The position numbers and the translations under genes were made by a program. A DNA stretch of 64,000 nt, from assembly GCA_964247055.1 (NCBI GenBank), contig OZ176050.1:5022001-5086000 (forward strand). Reading direction: 5' to 3'. Below, piece after piece: positions 25,001 through 38,335 of this stretch (positions are counted from its first letter, which is position 1; the number at the start of each line of letters is the position of its first letter). The stretch comes from Paragordius varius (lineage: Eukaryota > Nematomorpha). Below the pieces are notes generated by a model that saw nothing but the letters and a program-made list of their open reading frames with translations, searched no databases and had not been told where the DNA came from.

Positions 25001-28000
25001 TCCTATGTTTGATTGAATATATTTCTTAATATTCCCTTATTTTTATTTATTCAACCCGCCAGATTTTTTGATATTAGGCCAACCTAATTTAAATCTTAAT
25101 ATTTATTCTCGGAGCAAATGCGTCATGAGCCAGTAATCGATGTGATTATGACTGTAAATTCCACTTCAACACAACACCATAAAATACTAATACTTTTTTA
25201 GATAAGAATATTTATGATTCCCGATTTTGTGCACTGTCTTATGAGACATTATTTTAAAACTTTAAAATTAATTGATAGAAATTCATATTAACATACAAGC
25301 ATTCAATCCAACTACTTCAGTTTTTTAAAATAGTATATATAAAAAATTTGATTATATGAATTGTGATTTTTTTGGGCCAATGACATTAAAACAGACGCAT
25401 GTTTTTAATAACAACAAAAATGCCGGGACTATTTTATACGTTTCAATTTTTAAACTATATGATAAAATATGATATTGTTGAATATTATTTAAAGTTATAG
25501 ACAAAATAGTCGAAATCAACTGTTAGTCGCATATTGCTTTTAAGTTTCGCTTAGAGAGCGTTTTTTAGATCTGGGATACCTAAAAAATCTTTTTTATAGT
25601 TAAAAGAACAACAATTTTAAAACATTTTAATAACAGTTGATCCTTTTCCCTAATTGCCACAATTAAGGGAAAATCATGGCTCTTTTTCTCTCTCCATAGA
25701 TTTTTTAATGTTAAAATTTAATTAATTAATTTTTATTTAATGATTTATAAAAATGCTCATTTTAATGGGAACACAAAGTCCTGATTTTTTACCTATTTTA
25801 ATGAAAATTTAACCTATACTTTTGTTTATAAAAGACCATTTACAACCCATTTCAAGTCCAAAATTATAAACAGCAATATATATATATATATATATGATCG
25901 GTATTTCGAGTGTTTTACAAATTTTAGAAAATGTAAAAAACCCTTAATATGATGGTCCCATAGCGGCGGATCTAATTTATATTCAGGTGCCAGAGCGTTT
26001 TCTAAACAAGCCAAGAATGTGAGAAGGTGGTTTCCCTTGGGAAAAACTAAGGGAGGTATCTGAACTCCATCATGTTTTATCAAGATTAGGATATCATTCA
26101 TATCAGCTATAATATGTATAATTAAATATAAATTTATAAACCGTTAATTAAATTTTATATTACAAAACCAATTAAAAGGTAATGCCCTTTTTGAGATATT
26201 ATCTATATATACACTAGTTGAAAGTTGCCAATTTTCTTAAATTTTAAACTTAGTTTTAACGAAACTATTTTGACAATTTGTCCAGAATTATAAAATTGTT
26301 TTCTAAACTGACATACCTCTATTTGTAGATATGAGAATCCAATAAGATTTTATCTAATATGGATACAATTATAATGAGTGCGCAAAAAAGGCACCTACAA
26401 TAAGCTGCTTTGACACTTCGATTCAAATTGGGGTATCTAAATACCCCAGACTAAATTTGAGTTAGGATTTCTAAAAAACTACTGAAGGAAACGGTTCCAA
26501 TTTAAATTACCTAATCAAAATTATATAAATATGCCAAAATATCTAAATAAAATTTTGTTTTGAAAAAAAGCTCCATGTCAAACTACTTCGACGCCATTTT
26601 TATTTTGCAAAATTTTTGCAAAATATCGTTTTCATTTAATTAGGGTAAAATTAAAGCTAATTTTCTATTTAAATTACATCTAACATTGATAGAAATAGAA
26701 AAAGCGGTTTATATTGTATTATTTCTTAATTTTACCATTGCACACATGTCACATTGACTAAAATTTTACCTTTCGGTTTTAGCTTAAAATAAGTAATATT
26801 AAGTATTTTTGAATAAAAAATTTTATATATTTCAGTTTATTAATGTTATATAAGTGCAATATTTTCCCATGGTTTCGATTCTTCCCATATTTTTTAAAGA
26901 ATTTAATTTTAAACAGGCCTGGGGTATTTAACTACCCCAATTTGAATCGAAGGACTAAAATGAATTTGTTGTATCCAAGTGTTAATACCAATTTATTCAT
27001 TATACATTTTTTAAGTGATTTTTATTTGCCTTGAAAAGGAGCGCGTAAACACACTTTTGCACCATACTGTTAAGAGCATCTTTAGAAATGATGCACACGC
27101 AAAACGATAAAAGGCATTGAACGTTTTTTAATTGTTAATTAAGCCAATAAAATATATATATTATCTGGAGTAAATTAAGTCTAATGTTTGTCTCAGCAAA
27201 GTTATTCAAATTACGCTTATTAAATTACAAAAAAATTTAACAATGATTGAAACTATTAAGATTAATAATTATTTCATTTTAACGTTAAGAAAGAGAGAAA
27301 TAAATCATATAAATTGAATGTATTTTCTCACTATAATTATGATTAATAATATTATTATGCAAACCATATTAAGGAATTTTAAGAAAATGCATACACAATT
27401 TGTAAAAAAAAATAATGATAATTAATGGTTATTTTCTTCTTATCTTAAATTATTTTTAAATTAATTTAGTATTTCGTATTAACATTTATAACTGCGTTTG
27501 TTCAAAACAATGAGCAATGGCTTATATATATGGCACACAAATAATTTTCCAAAAAATCGATATTAATTAAAAATACCTTGCTCTCTTTCTCTCCGTCCTT
27601 TTAAAAGAAAATGGAATAATAAAAAACACCGTCTTTCTAAAATTTTTAGCAAGCAAGATTTCATTAGTCCTATTTATATTATTAATATTGTAATCGTGTT
27701 TGTGTCTTTCAAGGCTTGTAAAAAACAAAATTATTCAAAAAACATAAAAATTTGATTTAATCACAATGATTATAAATGAATTAAATAAGCGCCAAACAAA
27801 CAATAACTGAAACATAAATACTAAAAATCTATATATATATGGATATTAAACATATGGTTGCAAAAAATGTCGAAAATACATAGATTCACCTTTTGGCCGA
27901 AAACAAAAACATTTTACTGGAATGGACTACCTCTTAATCGCCAAATACCCAATTTAATTAAATTTCTTCTTTGAGGGAGGGTTTGTTACATAAAATTAGA

Positions 28001-29782
28001 ATTTTTAAATAGCATAACCCTAATAGTTATAAGAATTTGTGGTTGTTGATGACTCTACCTTCAATTATAGGAAACTATAAGTGGTGTTTTCTTATATAAA
28101 ATACACCAATATATGATCAAAGGTTATGGCAGTAATATGCAGTTTTTATGGTATGAAAGAATCAAAAATTTTAAAATTTGTTCGGTATTAATATACTTTT
28201 GCGCTGTGTCGGTTGACGTTTAACCGTTTATTAATTAAGGTTTATTGTAATAAAATCAAAAGTTGATCAAGTTTTAAAGTTACGGATTAAAATGTTTTTT
28301 GCGAAATTAACATAGAATATTTCGGTTTCGCTACATTGATCCATGAAACGTTGGAAATTAAAACGGACATAAGCCACATAAAGCAAAAGCAACTCTATTA
28401 ACAAATTTCAATGAACTTGTAAGTGTTTTAGATAGTCTTTAAAGTTTATGAACGAAACCAAAAATAATATAAACACAACATGCATTAAATGATATGACAA
28501 AGAGGGCCTAACTCGGCTTTTTACTCTGCGCATGTTAGTTTGATAAACCATCGCCCAAAATTGGTTATTTTCATTGATTTTAATTAAATAATATATAATT
28601 TGGAAATTATGTTGAATGATATTTAATATACCCGATTTAGAAAAAAACAGTTAGGAGGATAATTGTAAGCGTCCACTAAACTTATCATTCCATTACCAGG
28701 CATTATCCTTAAAAAATATTTTTAAATTTCTTACAATCGGCATAAATAGATACTAAACAGATATTATGAATGGCCATTTGATGCCAAATAAAATAAAGCC
28801 ACCCTACCCAATATGACAAAAAAGGAAAATTGAAATTACAATAGAACATATAGGCGCACCATTTCTTCAGATACATTTGATTTTGTCATAATAAACCCAG
28901 AAAATTATAAAACAGATCGGAGTGGATTAGTTTAACGTAAACACAAACCACGTAAATAGACTGAATGCGAAGAAATTATAAATCTAATCGCGCTAGACCG
29001 CATTAAATGACGCTTATTACATTTGAATTACGGAAAAAGGAGATATACCAACTACATTAATATTTTTACATTTATATGGTTTTCTAATCAAACATAATAA
29101 TTTTAACATACCTTAAATAAAGATCTTAGCATATATTAAACCAAAATGATTGTTTAAATGGACAACTTTAGCGATTAAGAGGTAGGTCATGCAAACGTTT
29201 GACAAATTTTTGGCTAATATTTTTCCGAAAATCACCTTAAAAATTTTAAGACATTTGCTTAAAGCTACATCTTATAAGGATAACTAAAGCGTACTATTAA
29301 AGAGAAAATAATCATAAGGTTTAAATAAAATAGTATAAATTAAGTTTGTCTAAGTTTTATAGAGTAAGTTTTACTGTATATAATTAAATTATGTTTTGGC
29401 GCAATAGAAGATAAAAAATTGACAGTTATAATAAGATAAAGACCAATTTAAATAAAGCCAATTAATAAATTAAACTTAATATAAATATCAAAAGAAAAAC
29501 TAATCAAAAATTTCTATTCGTTACATAAAAATTATATTATTGGAAAAAATTATCTTAAAAAAATTTTGGACATAACAAACCTTTTAATATTCATTATTCA
29601 TGTAACACAGACACACACACACAATGGATGACAAACTATTCAAAGAAAAAGAGACATAATGCGCATATAGCTAAAATTATTTTTCCTTTATCTATCTATT
29701 ATGCAATTAGCATTTAGATTGAATTAGTTAATGTCAGTGTTAGACATCATTATTATATTTTTGCCTATTAAACAAACAGAAT

Positions 29783-29827
<45 letters not shown>

Positions 29828-32800
29828 GCTAAAGTTTCCATAAAATTCCACACTTAAAGTATATATATAAAATACTTACATCGTTGGTGACAATGAATGT
29901 AAACAATTTTGGAAAGGTCAACACAGAGTGGTTGTGGTGTTTGTAGATTAAGGACTGGATTCCAAGGTTGTTGCAACGCCTCAACATTAGAGGATACATC
30001 ATTGTCATTTATTTTGTATTCCAAAGCGTTCACATCATCCTTTATATCATTGGAAATGGAGGATTTAGTATCGTGAGGATTGTCTACGCAGCAATCTAAT
30101 GGCTTGTTGGTATAACCAATGTTTAAATTTTTTTCTGTTGTTGTTATTGGATAAAGTAATGACATGTTATTACTAGTGTGTTCTGACCACTTGTCAATGA
30201 AAGGATTGTTATTTGAATGATTGTTTTGATGAGGCATTTGGTTGTTTGTGGTGTCCTGAAGCGTTGGCAGTATATTTGAATCAAATGATACATCATGTTG
30301 CTTGAGAAGCGTTTGATTTGGGGTCCATCTCAAAAGTAACTTTACACGCTTAGTTTCGTCAAAAGATGCATTTTTGAGTAGTTGATTGTTATCAGTAATA
30401 GATTTATCGTGTCTCAACATTATTAATTTGTGCATTGATAAATAGCCGGGCACAATGGCTTTTTGGTTATTAATATTATTGTATGAGGACGTTTCAAGGT
30501 CACAATAATCTTGAATACAAACGTTATTTTTGCCGTAAATTTGGCTTTCCTCCACGATAGTGTAACCAAGTCTGTCCCAACGTTCAATCATTTTAATATA
30601 GGGGTCATCATGTCCGTCATGGTGTGAAACCATTTGGCTATCCGCAGTTAAGGGTAATTTATCAAGAATTAGGTTAACAGGTGTAGGAGTAAGGTTAGGT
30701 GTTAATGGTAACGCAAATGACAAATTATTGTTTAATGAGTTTGTCGACAGTTCTTTGCGTTTAATGGTTTGGCCTGTTTGTTGTGATGAATTCAAACTTG
30801 TTTCTGCTGGGTTATATTGATGTACAGGTGGAAAAAACCCATAGGCATTATAAGGTGGGGCATATATAGCTTGATAGGGGTATGCAGAATGTACGATAGT
30901 ACCCCCATTTGTCGACAAAGGCAAATTAGAGGTAAGGGATGTAGTGTTGACATCAATATTTTGTGATGTTTCTATCGGCACCATACTTTGTGCATTAGAT
31001 TTTTGGTGGTCCTTTTCCTGTTTTAGGTTAGTCTCGTTAATGCGTTTCTGATCGGTCGACGTTTTATCATAGTTATTAGTATTATTATTTAGTCCCATGA
31101 TTTCATCATCATCAAGTGATTTGGTAACGTTGTTACTGTTGTTGTTAGTGTTAGTGTAGGCATCATTTTGCCTTGTTGCACCATTTTCATTTGTAAGGAT
31201 CATTGATACTTCCCCGCTATTTTCTCGCAACAATTGTAGCGAGGACGATGAGAATCCGTGATGCAAGTGCGCTCTTTGAGGTTTGGCCGTGTGCCTTGTC
31301 ATGCTGAAAATATTTTTGCAACTTTCCTGAGATTGCATATAATTTGCGGCACGTGCTTGACTCCGTTTAAGTAATTCGTAGGCCGGAAGCTCTCCGGCCG
31401 AATAACTTGCATAATCGGCCGAAATCTCTTGCGCCAACTTTTGTTTGATCAACATTTTGTTTGGCGTATTAGAATTCTTGCCAGTGTCATAATTACGCAG
31501 CAATGATAATGATGCCGATTGCATATTGTTATTATTGTAAACATTGAAATTGTTACAACTTTGAACTGTAGGATATTTGTCTGATTTGCTTGACATTGAT
31601 GATGATTTGTTAAAAGTCGACGGTGTATATGTGATAGCAAGAGTTGGACCAATTAACAGGGAAAGAAATACTGGTGCCCTGACAGCATCATTCATAAGGG
31701 CGTTTTTGTCATAATATTCTGGCCCATAGTTCATAATCTCCTCAATTATGTTTGTTAGACGGTGGGTTATCAAAGCTATTATAATCCATGTGTACCTATT
31801 TTGTATGAAAAAATGTTATTATTAGTAAAAAAAACACCCGGCATAGCAAACATAAACTGTTTGATATGCAATTACCTATTTTGTGCCGCTGTTGTAGAAA
31901 CAATTAAGGGAGACTGATTGATTGCAGACATTCGAATTATGTGACCACTCCTATTATGAGAAAATACTGGGGGTGATGATTCAGTACTAGAGAGTGGCAT
32001 ATTTCCTGAAGCTAATGAGGCAGATTGCTGCGAATTCGAAGAGTATCCAGAAGATGACCCAAAGCTGAATAACGAGGATGATTTTGGAGCTTTTTTGGGG
32101 GTCGTTTCATTGATATTTCCAATTTCGGCCGATTTATTAGTGTTAATGTTGCAGGGATAAGATGCATTGACAGTTGTGGCATTTTGGGAACCAATTAAAG
32201 TATTCTCTAACGAACGATTTTTGGACATCATCATGGTGGTATTGGAGAATGCTTGTTTGTTTTTGGGTAGTAACGTATCATTTTGCAAGGCATATTCAGT
32301 ACTGGGCCATGTACGTTGTTTCCCTTTACTTGGTGTGGGTCGAGTGAAATTAAACATTTTCCTAAAAGCAAATACATTCGTCATCCAATTAATAAATGTG
32401 ATTGTCAATTCGTGATAATTGTTAAATTATTTTTAAATAAATCTATTTAGAAATTTCATTCATTTTTCCTTTTAATCAAAAAAATAGAGTTAACCTTTTT
32501 TTTTGTTTAAATAACAGCATTTTATAATATTAAAAGCTATTATTTACATTTAATAACAAAAATCGGGTGTTAAAAATTTTTTACCATTTCTTTATTATTT
32601 ATTAATTTAGATAAATTTGCAATTATTCTGTAAATTATAAAAGCATCCAAAATGTACATTTTCATGTCCTGGAAAAAACACTATAGTAACGCTAAATATC
32701 TTATAAATTGGAAAAAACAATAATTTTTAAATAAAAAGAAAACATTTGAAATACTGTTTTCTGATCACCTCTTAAAATCAATAATTCCAAATATTACCTA

Positions 32801-33160
32801 TGCATATTATTACCTGCCCATATATTATCGATTTTATATATTTTATAAATATAAGGTAAATGAATAATATATTACAAACCGAGATAAGGAATTAGCAATA
32901 GAATATTCTCTGAATGTATCATCGATAAATTGGACCAGCTCCGAACATGGTCCTGGTTGTTTAGCTATTTTATAAAGTAAAGCTGTCGTAGTGTTGGTCC
33001 TGAAAAGACCAATGGCTCTTCGTTTAAGTCCATGTGAAAGACATAAATCAACACTTGCTATATTATTTAGGTAAAACATTTTACCACATAATGAAAGAAC
33101 TGATGCACTATCTTCGGGTATGCCTTTCTTGGTTACAGACTCTTCCATTAAATGTTTAAC
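13900..33160 (-). CDS. SGSM1/2: Small G-protein signalling modulator 1/2 (RUN + TBC domain Rab GTPase-activating protein)
   Basis: Exons, 5' to 3' on the minus strand: 33160-32880, 32361-31876, 31795-29880, 26106-25942, 23787-23567, 20815-20398, 20147-19837, 19676-19615, 19092-19028, 18967-18801, 18674-18606, 18540-18396, 18320-17748, 17424-17242, 17084-17030, 16933-16869, 16499-16427, 16334-16218, 15963-15704, 15632-15511, 15062-14852, 14649-14537, 14470-14374, 14153-13900 (stop). All phases agree. The product is about 2140 aa without its first exon, roughly twice the vertebrate length because of Asn/Ser-rich inserts. An N-terminal RUN domain ([26 protein letters not shown]) is followed by YGKNN, VPGYLS, RWTPNQ and YIHCHQ, then a split TBC domain with its Arg finger ([10 protein letters not shown]) and Gln finger (GYFQGMCDL), ending [20 protein letters not shown] proteins bind Rap/Rab GTPases; C. 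elegans TBC-8 acts in dense-core vesicle maturation. The upstream coding exon was not found. Confidence 0.95.
18697..18725. repeat. (TA)n microsatellite
   Basis: An alternating TA tract in a short SGSM intron, close to the acceptor of exon 18674-18606. Confidence 0.85.
20816..23566 (-). other. SGSM intron, 2.75 kb
   Basis: AT-rich sequence with no exon or repeat that I could identify. A 63-codon open frame at 21702-21893 (+) has no recognisable feature. Confidence 0.55.
23788..25941 (-). other. SGSM intron, 2.15 kb
   Basis: AT-rich, with a (TA)n run near 24300-24324. Nothing else recognised. Confidence 0.55.
26414..26991 (+). mobile_element. TTAA MITE, copy B
   Basis: The 578 bp element has the same structure as 4239-4810. 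Its left end CACTTCGATTCAAATTGG is followed by GGGGTATCTAAATACCCC. Its right end has CTACCCCAATTTGAATCG and then ...ATCCAAGTG TTAA (26992-26995). The left flanking tetranucleotide has drifted to TTGA. Confidence 0.75.
29784..29826. repeat. (AAT)n microsatellite
   Basis: About 14 uninterrupted ATA/AAT units lie in the SGSM intron just downstream of the large RUN/Asn-rich exon (which ends at 29880 on the minus strand). Confidence 0.9.
29880..33160 (-). other. SGSM RUN domain exons with low-complexity inserts
   Basis: The RUN domain is spread over 33160-32880 (N-terminal half) and the start of 31795-29880 ([25 protein letters not shown]). Between them, exon 32361-31876 adds about 160 Ser/Asn-rich residues where vertebrates have a short linker. 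Exon 31795-29880 then carries a long Asn-rich stretch before the conserved YGKNN...WTPNQ...YIHCHQR block. Confidence 0.85.
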
Positions 33161-34279
33161 CTGTAAATTAAAATTTTAAAACTTGTTTTTTCACCACATT
33201 TATCAATTTTTCCTTTAAGTCTGATGTATAATATAAAAAATATATACCTTCCAATTCCATTATTTTAAAAATTTGAATATAATTACCACATGATAAATTT
33301 GAGACTGCAACAGTGCATAAACGGGTGATAACAGAGTGTACGTAAAAAAATAGCTTAATGAAAAATACATATTCTGCTGGGAAAATGTGTCAAAGTCATA
33401 ATTATGCTTTTTATTTTGACCCTTACAAATGTTTAAGATTTTCAATCTTTTTTGGTAATTGCTCCATATTAAAAAATAGCAAAATTTGGGCTAATTTTTT
33501 CAATAAGTTTTTTTTGTGAAAGCTAAATAATATCTCATATGCTACCTACAAAATCAAACAATATATTAAAAAAATTAAATTGTTAGATAGCTCCGAAAAT
33601 TCCAAATCTTGTTGCTGTTCTAAAATGAGCTTTAAAATAAAGTCAAAATGTCGGGATTTAGCATATATTATAAATATATGCTAAATTTTGATATGAACTA
33701 AAAAAGAATATTAACACTTTATGACCTTTAAAATATTCTATCCGCAATGACATATTGGGGTAGTTATATACATTCAATCTAGAGTGCGGTGATAAAAAAG
33801 TCGCACTTGACATTAAGTCAAGCTTAGCAGTTGAGCACGGCCAGCTAGTGTACACTTGAAGATCGGCGATAAAAACTTAGTCAAGTTATTTACTTAATGT
33901 AACATTTTTTTGCCATCCAATTAGAATTTATGGAAATTTTTTTGATCATTTTCCAAAACTCATGGATTAAGGCACAAAAAATAAACAACCAATACAAGTT
34001 TCATTTATTGAAGTTTTTCGAACTCAGTGGGATGTATCTTATTTAATGTTATAAATTTTTCTATAATCTTTATATTGAGCCCGGTAACACAAATTTTTTA
34101 GTTGATTAAATCATTCACTCTTACAGTCTATATTTTACCACATTATTCATAGTAATAGGACATTTGCAAATATATTGGGAAGATGTTTATACAATATAGA
34201 ATAATTTTATTTTTATTTGATATTTGAATAAATTTATGATGAAATATACTATTTACATGTTTTTCCGTAAGTATTTAGC

Positions 34280-36236
34280 GTTAATTATTTATTGTAAAAC
34301 GAAGATTTGAAAATTTTAAACAAGATAAATATTTAATAAACAATTTTAAGATATTATTTTTTTGCAGGTTCACGGAATAGATAAATTTGGCATATTTTTA
34401 TCTTCTAAAAATTTATCCTCTTTTGTATCCACTATTTAAAATAGGTTAATTAGCCAAAAATTATCAAATCAAAAGTTTATAGCATTAACAAAGGTTTCAA
34501 TTGCATATAGAACTTAATTATCTATATAAAAAGTTTTCAAAATAATGTTATAAATATTTTAAATCAGTCAAGTGTGCTATACACCACACTTTCCTAATCT
34601 TAAGGTTTTACTTAATCATATGATTTTTTATCATCTCCGAATAAAGTTTCCTAGCTTGACTTAACTCCTCTAATGCTAAAATTTTTTTATCACATGAAAG
34701 AAAGCCCTAACTTAAAAAACTATCAAATCAATCAAAAAAATTTCATCACTCACTTCTAGTATAAATACACTACTGTTGTGAAAGTTATTTTACTTAAATT
34801 TAAATTATCAATGTGCATATAGTAGAAAAAAGTTTATATATTTTCCAGTTTTGTGACTTCCAGAATCTAAAATTAGGACAAAGCCAAAAGAGGCTCGAAA
34901 CGAACAGCTGATAAAAAATCAATATACGTCAAATTTGGGTAAAATAAAAGTTTTAAAGCTTTTAAAGTCGGTTATTTACATTTTTTAACCATGATATACA
35001 TTTTTGCCTGTTTTTTACAAATATTTTTAAATAAAAAATCTCTTGTATACAGAGGCGTAGCTTGCATTTCAGGTGCCTGCATGAATCCGTGATGACGTGC
35101 CCCTCATATAATCAAATTCATACCGTGGTCATCACCACTCATAAATGGTGATTTTTTTATGTATTAAATAATAACTTTTAAATACCTATTTTTCAAATAA
35201 AATTAAATTTTTTTAAAATCCGGCACCCCTTCAACTGTGGGGCCCGGTGCATCAACCCCCCTTTCCCCCCCTCTAATTACACATCTGCTTGTATAACACA
35301 TATCAGGATATTATGTGCTCCTGGTTTTGGCGCTTGGATTGATATAAGAATTTATTTACTTCTAAAGGTAACTGCTCTATATCAAAAAAGGTAAAATTTG
35401 TCCTCATTTTTTCAAAAATTTTTTTGGTGTAAGGTCAAATGCTTCATTCCAAATAATATCACCAAAATTTATTATTAACTACATATAAATAGCAAAATAA
35501 TATTTTTCGATTTTTTTAAATGTGGGCTAGGATATTCTCAAATCATACAGCTCCTCTAAAATGGGCTTGTTTTCTTGAAATAAACGGAAAAATTTTGATA
35601 TCAACTAAAAAAATTTTAAAAATACATACATTTTGCAAGAATAAGCGTACGAGGCATGATGGAAACGGTATAAAAAAGGCTTTAAAATAATAGAAAACAC
35701 TTTTTCCATATAATGATGATGCTACACATTATCATCTCAGAATATATCCGTTTGTCTTTAAGTGAATGTTAAATTTTTATGTCATGGCCAGCTTTCATGT
35801 GAAGTAAAAAATTTAACATTAGACGACTTAAGTCGAGAATGAAAACTTGATTCGGAGGTGATAAAAATCATAAGATCAAGGAAAACTTAATTTTGCATAT
35901 ATGGTCTAGTAGGGCACACTTGACAGGTTTAAAAATATAAATAAAAGTATTTTGGAAACTATTTATGTATATTTAGGTTTTATGTGCAATTAAAACCTTT
36001 GTTAATGCTATAATTATTTGATCATTTTTGGTTAATTTAATTCAAATTGGGCAGATACAAATAATTATAAATTTAAGATAACTTTGCTATTAGGATCTAT
36101 GCCTATAAAAATATGCTAAAATTATTAATTCCGTGAACCCATAAAAAATTTGATTCTGAAAATATCTTAAAATTAATAATTAAATATTATTCTTGTTTAA
36201 AATTTTCAATCTTCGTTTTACATAAAATAACACTGG
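34280..36236. repeat. 2 kb inverted-repeat element
   Basis: The arms near 34300-34710 and 35790-36230 are complementary over about 400 bp. GTAAAACGAAGAT...GAAAATTTTAAACAAG (34305) recurs inverted at 36190-36230. TATAGCATTAACAAAGGTTT, GTCAAGTGTGC and TCACATGAAAG are likewise each matched in inverted order. A hAT MITE interrupts the spacer. No coding sequence is seen. Confidence 0.7.
35050..35287 (+). mobile_element. hAT MITE with perfect target duplication
   Basis: The 238 bp element starts CAGAGGCGTAGCTTGC and ends ACACATCTG, with the inner blocks GGGGCCCGGTGCA and CCCCCTCTAATTAC. This type of terminus is common in animal hAT MITEs. The flanking 8-mers are identical: CTTGTATA at 35042-35049 and 35288-35295. 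It is the best-preserved insertion in the window. Confidence 0.85.
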
Positions 36237-36589
36237 ACAATAAATTTTTCTGCCACTGAGTTTTTTGCATTTTCTGATATTTACTATCATTTTAACAGAT
36301 CTGAAATAATTTTAATTCCACCTAAGAATTTTGTATAATATAATTTTTTGATTATGCGCTCTCTTTATCAAAGTTTTAATAAAAAATGTTTTTCTTTGCA
36401 AAAATACAATGCCCATTTGTAAACTAACATTCAATAGAGTAAAAACTCTATAAAATGCATACTAATATCGATAGTTAATATTTGACATAGGAAGCGACAA
36501 ACACGCGAAGCGGGTTTTTCTCAATATATTTTTAAAACTAATGGAAGAAAATAGCTATCTAGATGGCGATGAATGTTAATATGTCATTC

Positions 36590-36645
36590 TTAAATATTGT
36601 CTGGTATTTAGATACCTTAATTCGAATCGAGGTGTTTATAAAACT
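36590..36645 (-). repeat. TTAA MITE end fragment
   Basis: TCTGGTATTTAGATACC followed by AATTCGAATCGAGGTG corresponds to one terminus of the TTAA MITE family. The rest of the element is missing. Confidence 0.5.
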
Positions 36646-36789
36646 AGTGCACAAATCGCCAAAAAGTACATTATCTGAATGTTTTCCGATTAAAATTATC
36701 ATGTTTGTGATTTTTGATTAGAGAAATCATATACATTTTCCACGATCGAAAATTTTATCTGAAAATGTATCCATGAAGAAAAATATATC

Positions 36790-37323
36790 AGGATAAGGGT
36801 GCCAAATCCATTTCAGCTCTTCGATTTAAATTGGGGTAGTCAGATACCCTATTTGTTTGAAATTAAATATTTTAAAAATTATGGAATAAATTGATACCAT
36901 AGCAAAAGTTTGCCCTATATTAATTCACCATTCAAAAATACTTGATATTGCTTATTAAGAGGTGAAACCCAAAGGTAAAAATTTAGCAGACATCACATAT
37001 GTCCATTAGTTAAATATAAAAATGATGTAAAATATACCAATTTATCTTTTTATATCAATGTTAAATGTGATTTTAATAAAAAAGTAAGCTAAATTTTAGG
37101 CTTTGAATCAAATAACGATATTAAAAATGTAGTAAAATAATAATGGCATCCAAGTAGTTTTATACTGACCTATTTATAAAATTAAATTCTTGGCTTATTT
37201 ATATAATTTTGTTAGGATAGAAGCAGAAGTTTAAATTGAAACCGTTTCTTTCAGTAGTATTTTAAAAATATCAACTATTGTCCGGGGTATTTAGATACCC
37301 CAATTTGAATCAAAATGTTATAG
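36790..37323 (-). mobile_element. TTAA MITE, copy C (degraded)
   Basis: Reverse orientation. CTTCGATTTAAATTGGGG at the left and GGGGTATTTAGATACCCC plus AATTTGAATC at the right bracket the family's internal sequence. Both outer TTAA ends have decayed. Confidence 0.6.
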
Positions 37324-37756
37324 AAATACACTGTGCAACAAAAATCTAGACGAAATATATATTTATTGATGGAAAAATGCCAGAATTTTAATGGTGCGTA
37401 GGCCTTATAAATATTTAGGAAATATGTTTTTACTTTTGTGTTAATTACTCCTTATTAAAAATTGACAAAATTTGAGCGCGTAATGATAAATAAAAAAATT
37501 TTGTAAGCTGAATGCTTCAATCCAAAAAATAATATTATTATTCACCATATAAATTCGGACCTGATGCATATTTTGATAAATAAATGTAACAGGTTTCTCA
37601 TGGTTATTTTGGTTTGGGGGCATAAAAAAGTTATTTGCACTTTTATGAGAATTGCTCGATAGCAAAAAATAATGAATATTATGATAAATAAAAATTTTTT
37701 GCATAGCTAAATGGTTCATTCCAAAAAAATTATAAAATAAACACGATTTTATTTAA

Positions 37757-38335
37757 CACTTGGATACAACACACTCATTTTAGTCCTTCAATTCAAATTG
37801 GGGTAGTTGGATACCCCAGGCCTGTTTAAAATCAAATACTTTAAAAAGTATGGAAGCAATCGAAACCATGGCAAAATTTTGCGCTTATATAACATTAATA
37901 AACCGAAATATATAAAAAATTTTATTCAAAAATACTTGATATTACTTATTTTGAGCTAAAACTGAAAGGTAAAAATTTAGTCAACGTGACATGTGTAAAT
38001 TTAAAATTTAAAAATAATACAAAATAAACCGCTTTTTCTATTTCTATCAATGTTAGATGTAATTTATATAAAAATAAGCTTTAGTTTTACCCTAAAAATT
38101 AAATGAAGACCATATTTTGCAAAATTTTTGTAAAATAAAAATGGCGTCGAAGTAGTTTGAGATGAAAATTTTTTTTCAAAACAAAATTTTATCAAGATAT
38201 TTTGGAATATTTATCTAATATTTATCAGGATAGAAGCATAAATTTAAATTGGGACCGTTTCCTTCAGTAGTTTTTTAAAAATTCCAACTTAAATTTAGTC
38301 TGGGGTATTTAGATACCCCAATTTGAATCGAAGTG
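37757..38335 (-). mobile_element. TTAA MITE, copy D (intact ends)
   Basis: The 579 bp element is flanked by TTAA at 37753-37756 and 38336-38339. The left end is CACTTGGATACAACACAC, and the right end is ATTTGAATCGAAGTG. Subterminal hairpins GGGGTAGTTGGATACCCC and GGGGTATTTAGATACCCC are both present. This is the best complete copy. Confidence 0.8.

Larger units (their letters stand above)
26107..29879 (-). other. SGSM intron, 3.8 kb
   Basis: It contains TTAA MITE copy B (26414-26991), a short AC run near 29609 and an (AAT)n tract at 29784-29826. The remainder shows nothing recognised. Confidence 0.6.
33435..37735. repeat. Dispersed diverged repeat family (four copies)
   Basis: Segments near 33435-33720, 35340-35620, 37438-37545 and 37640-37735 share the order TGCTC-TAT, AAAAA, AAAATTTG, then AAGCT(A)AATGNTTCATTCC. 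The first two also share a CTNTAAAATGNGCTT block and TTTTGATAT. Identity is low and patchy, so this is an old family. The type is unknown. Confidence 0.4.

Noticed and set aside
33260-33445. Minus-strand ATG segment MEQLPKKIENLKHL near 33445 as the missing first SGSM exon
   Set aside because: Its only good donor leaves phase 2, whereas exon 33160-32880 must be entered in phase 0. The shared LKHL looks coincidental.
33435-37735. Spaced repeats as a CRISPR-like or satellite array
   Set aside because: The host is a eukaryote, and spacing, orientation and identity are irregular. They look like old dispersed repeats.
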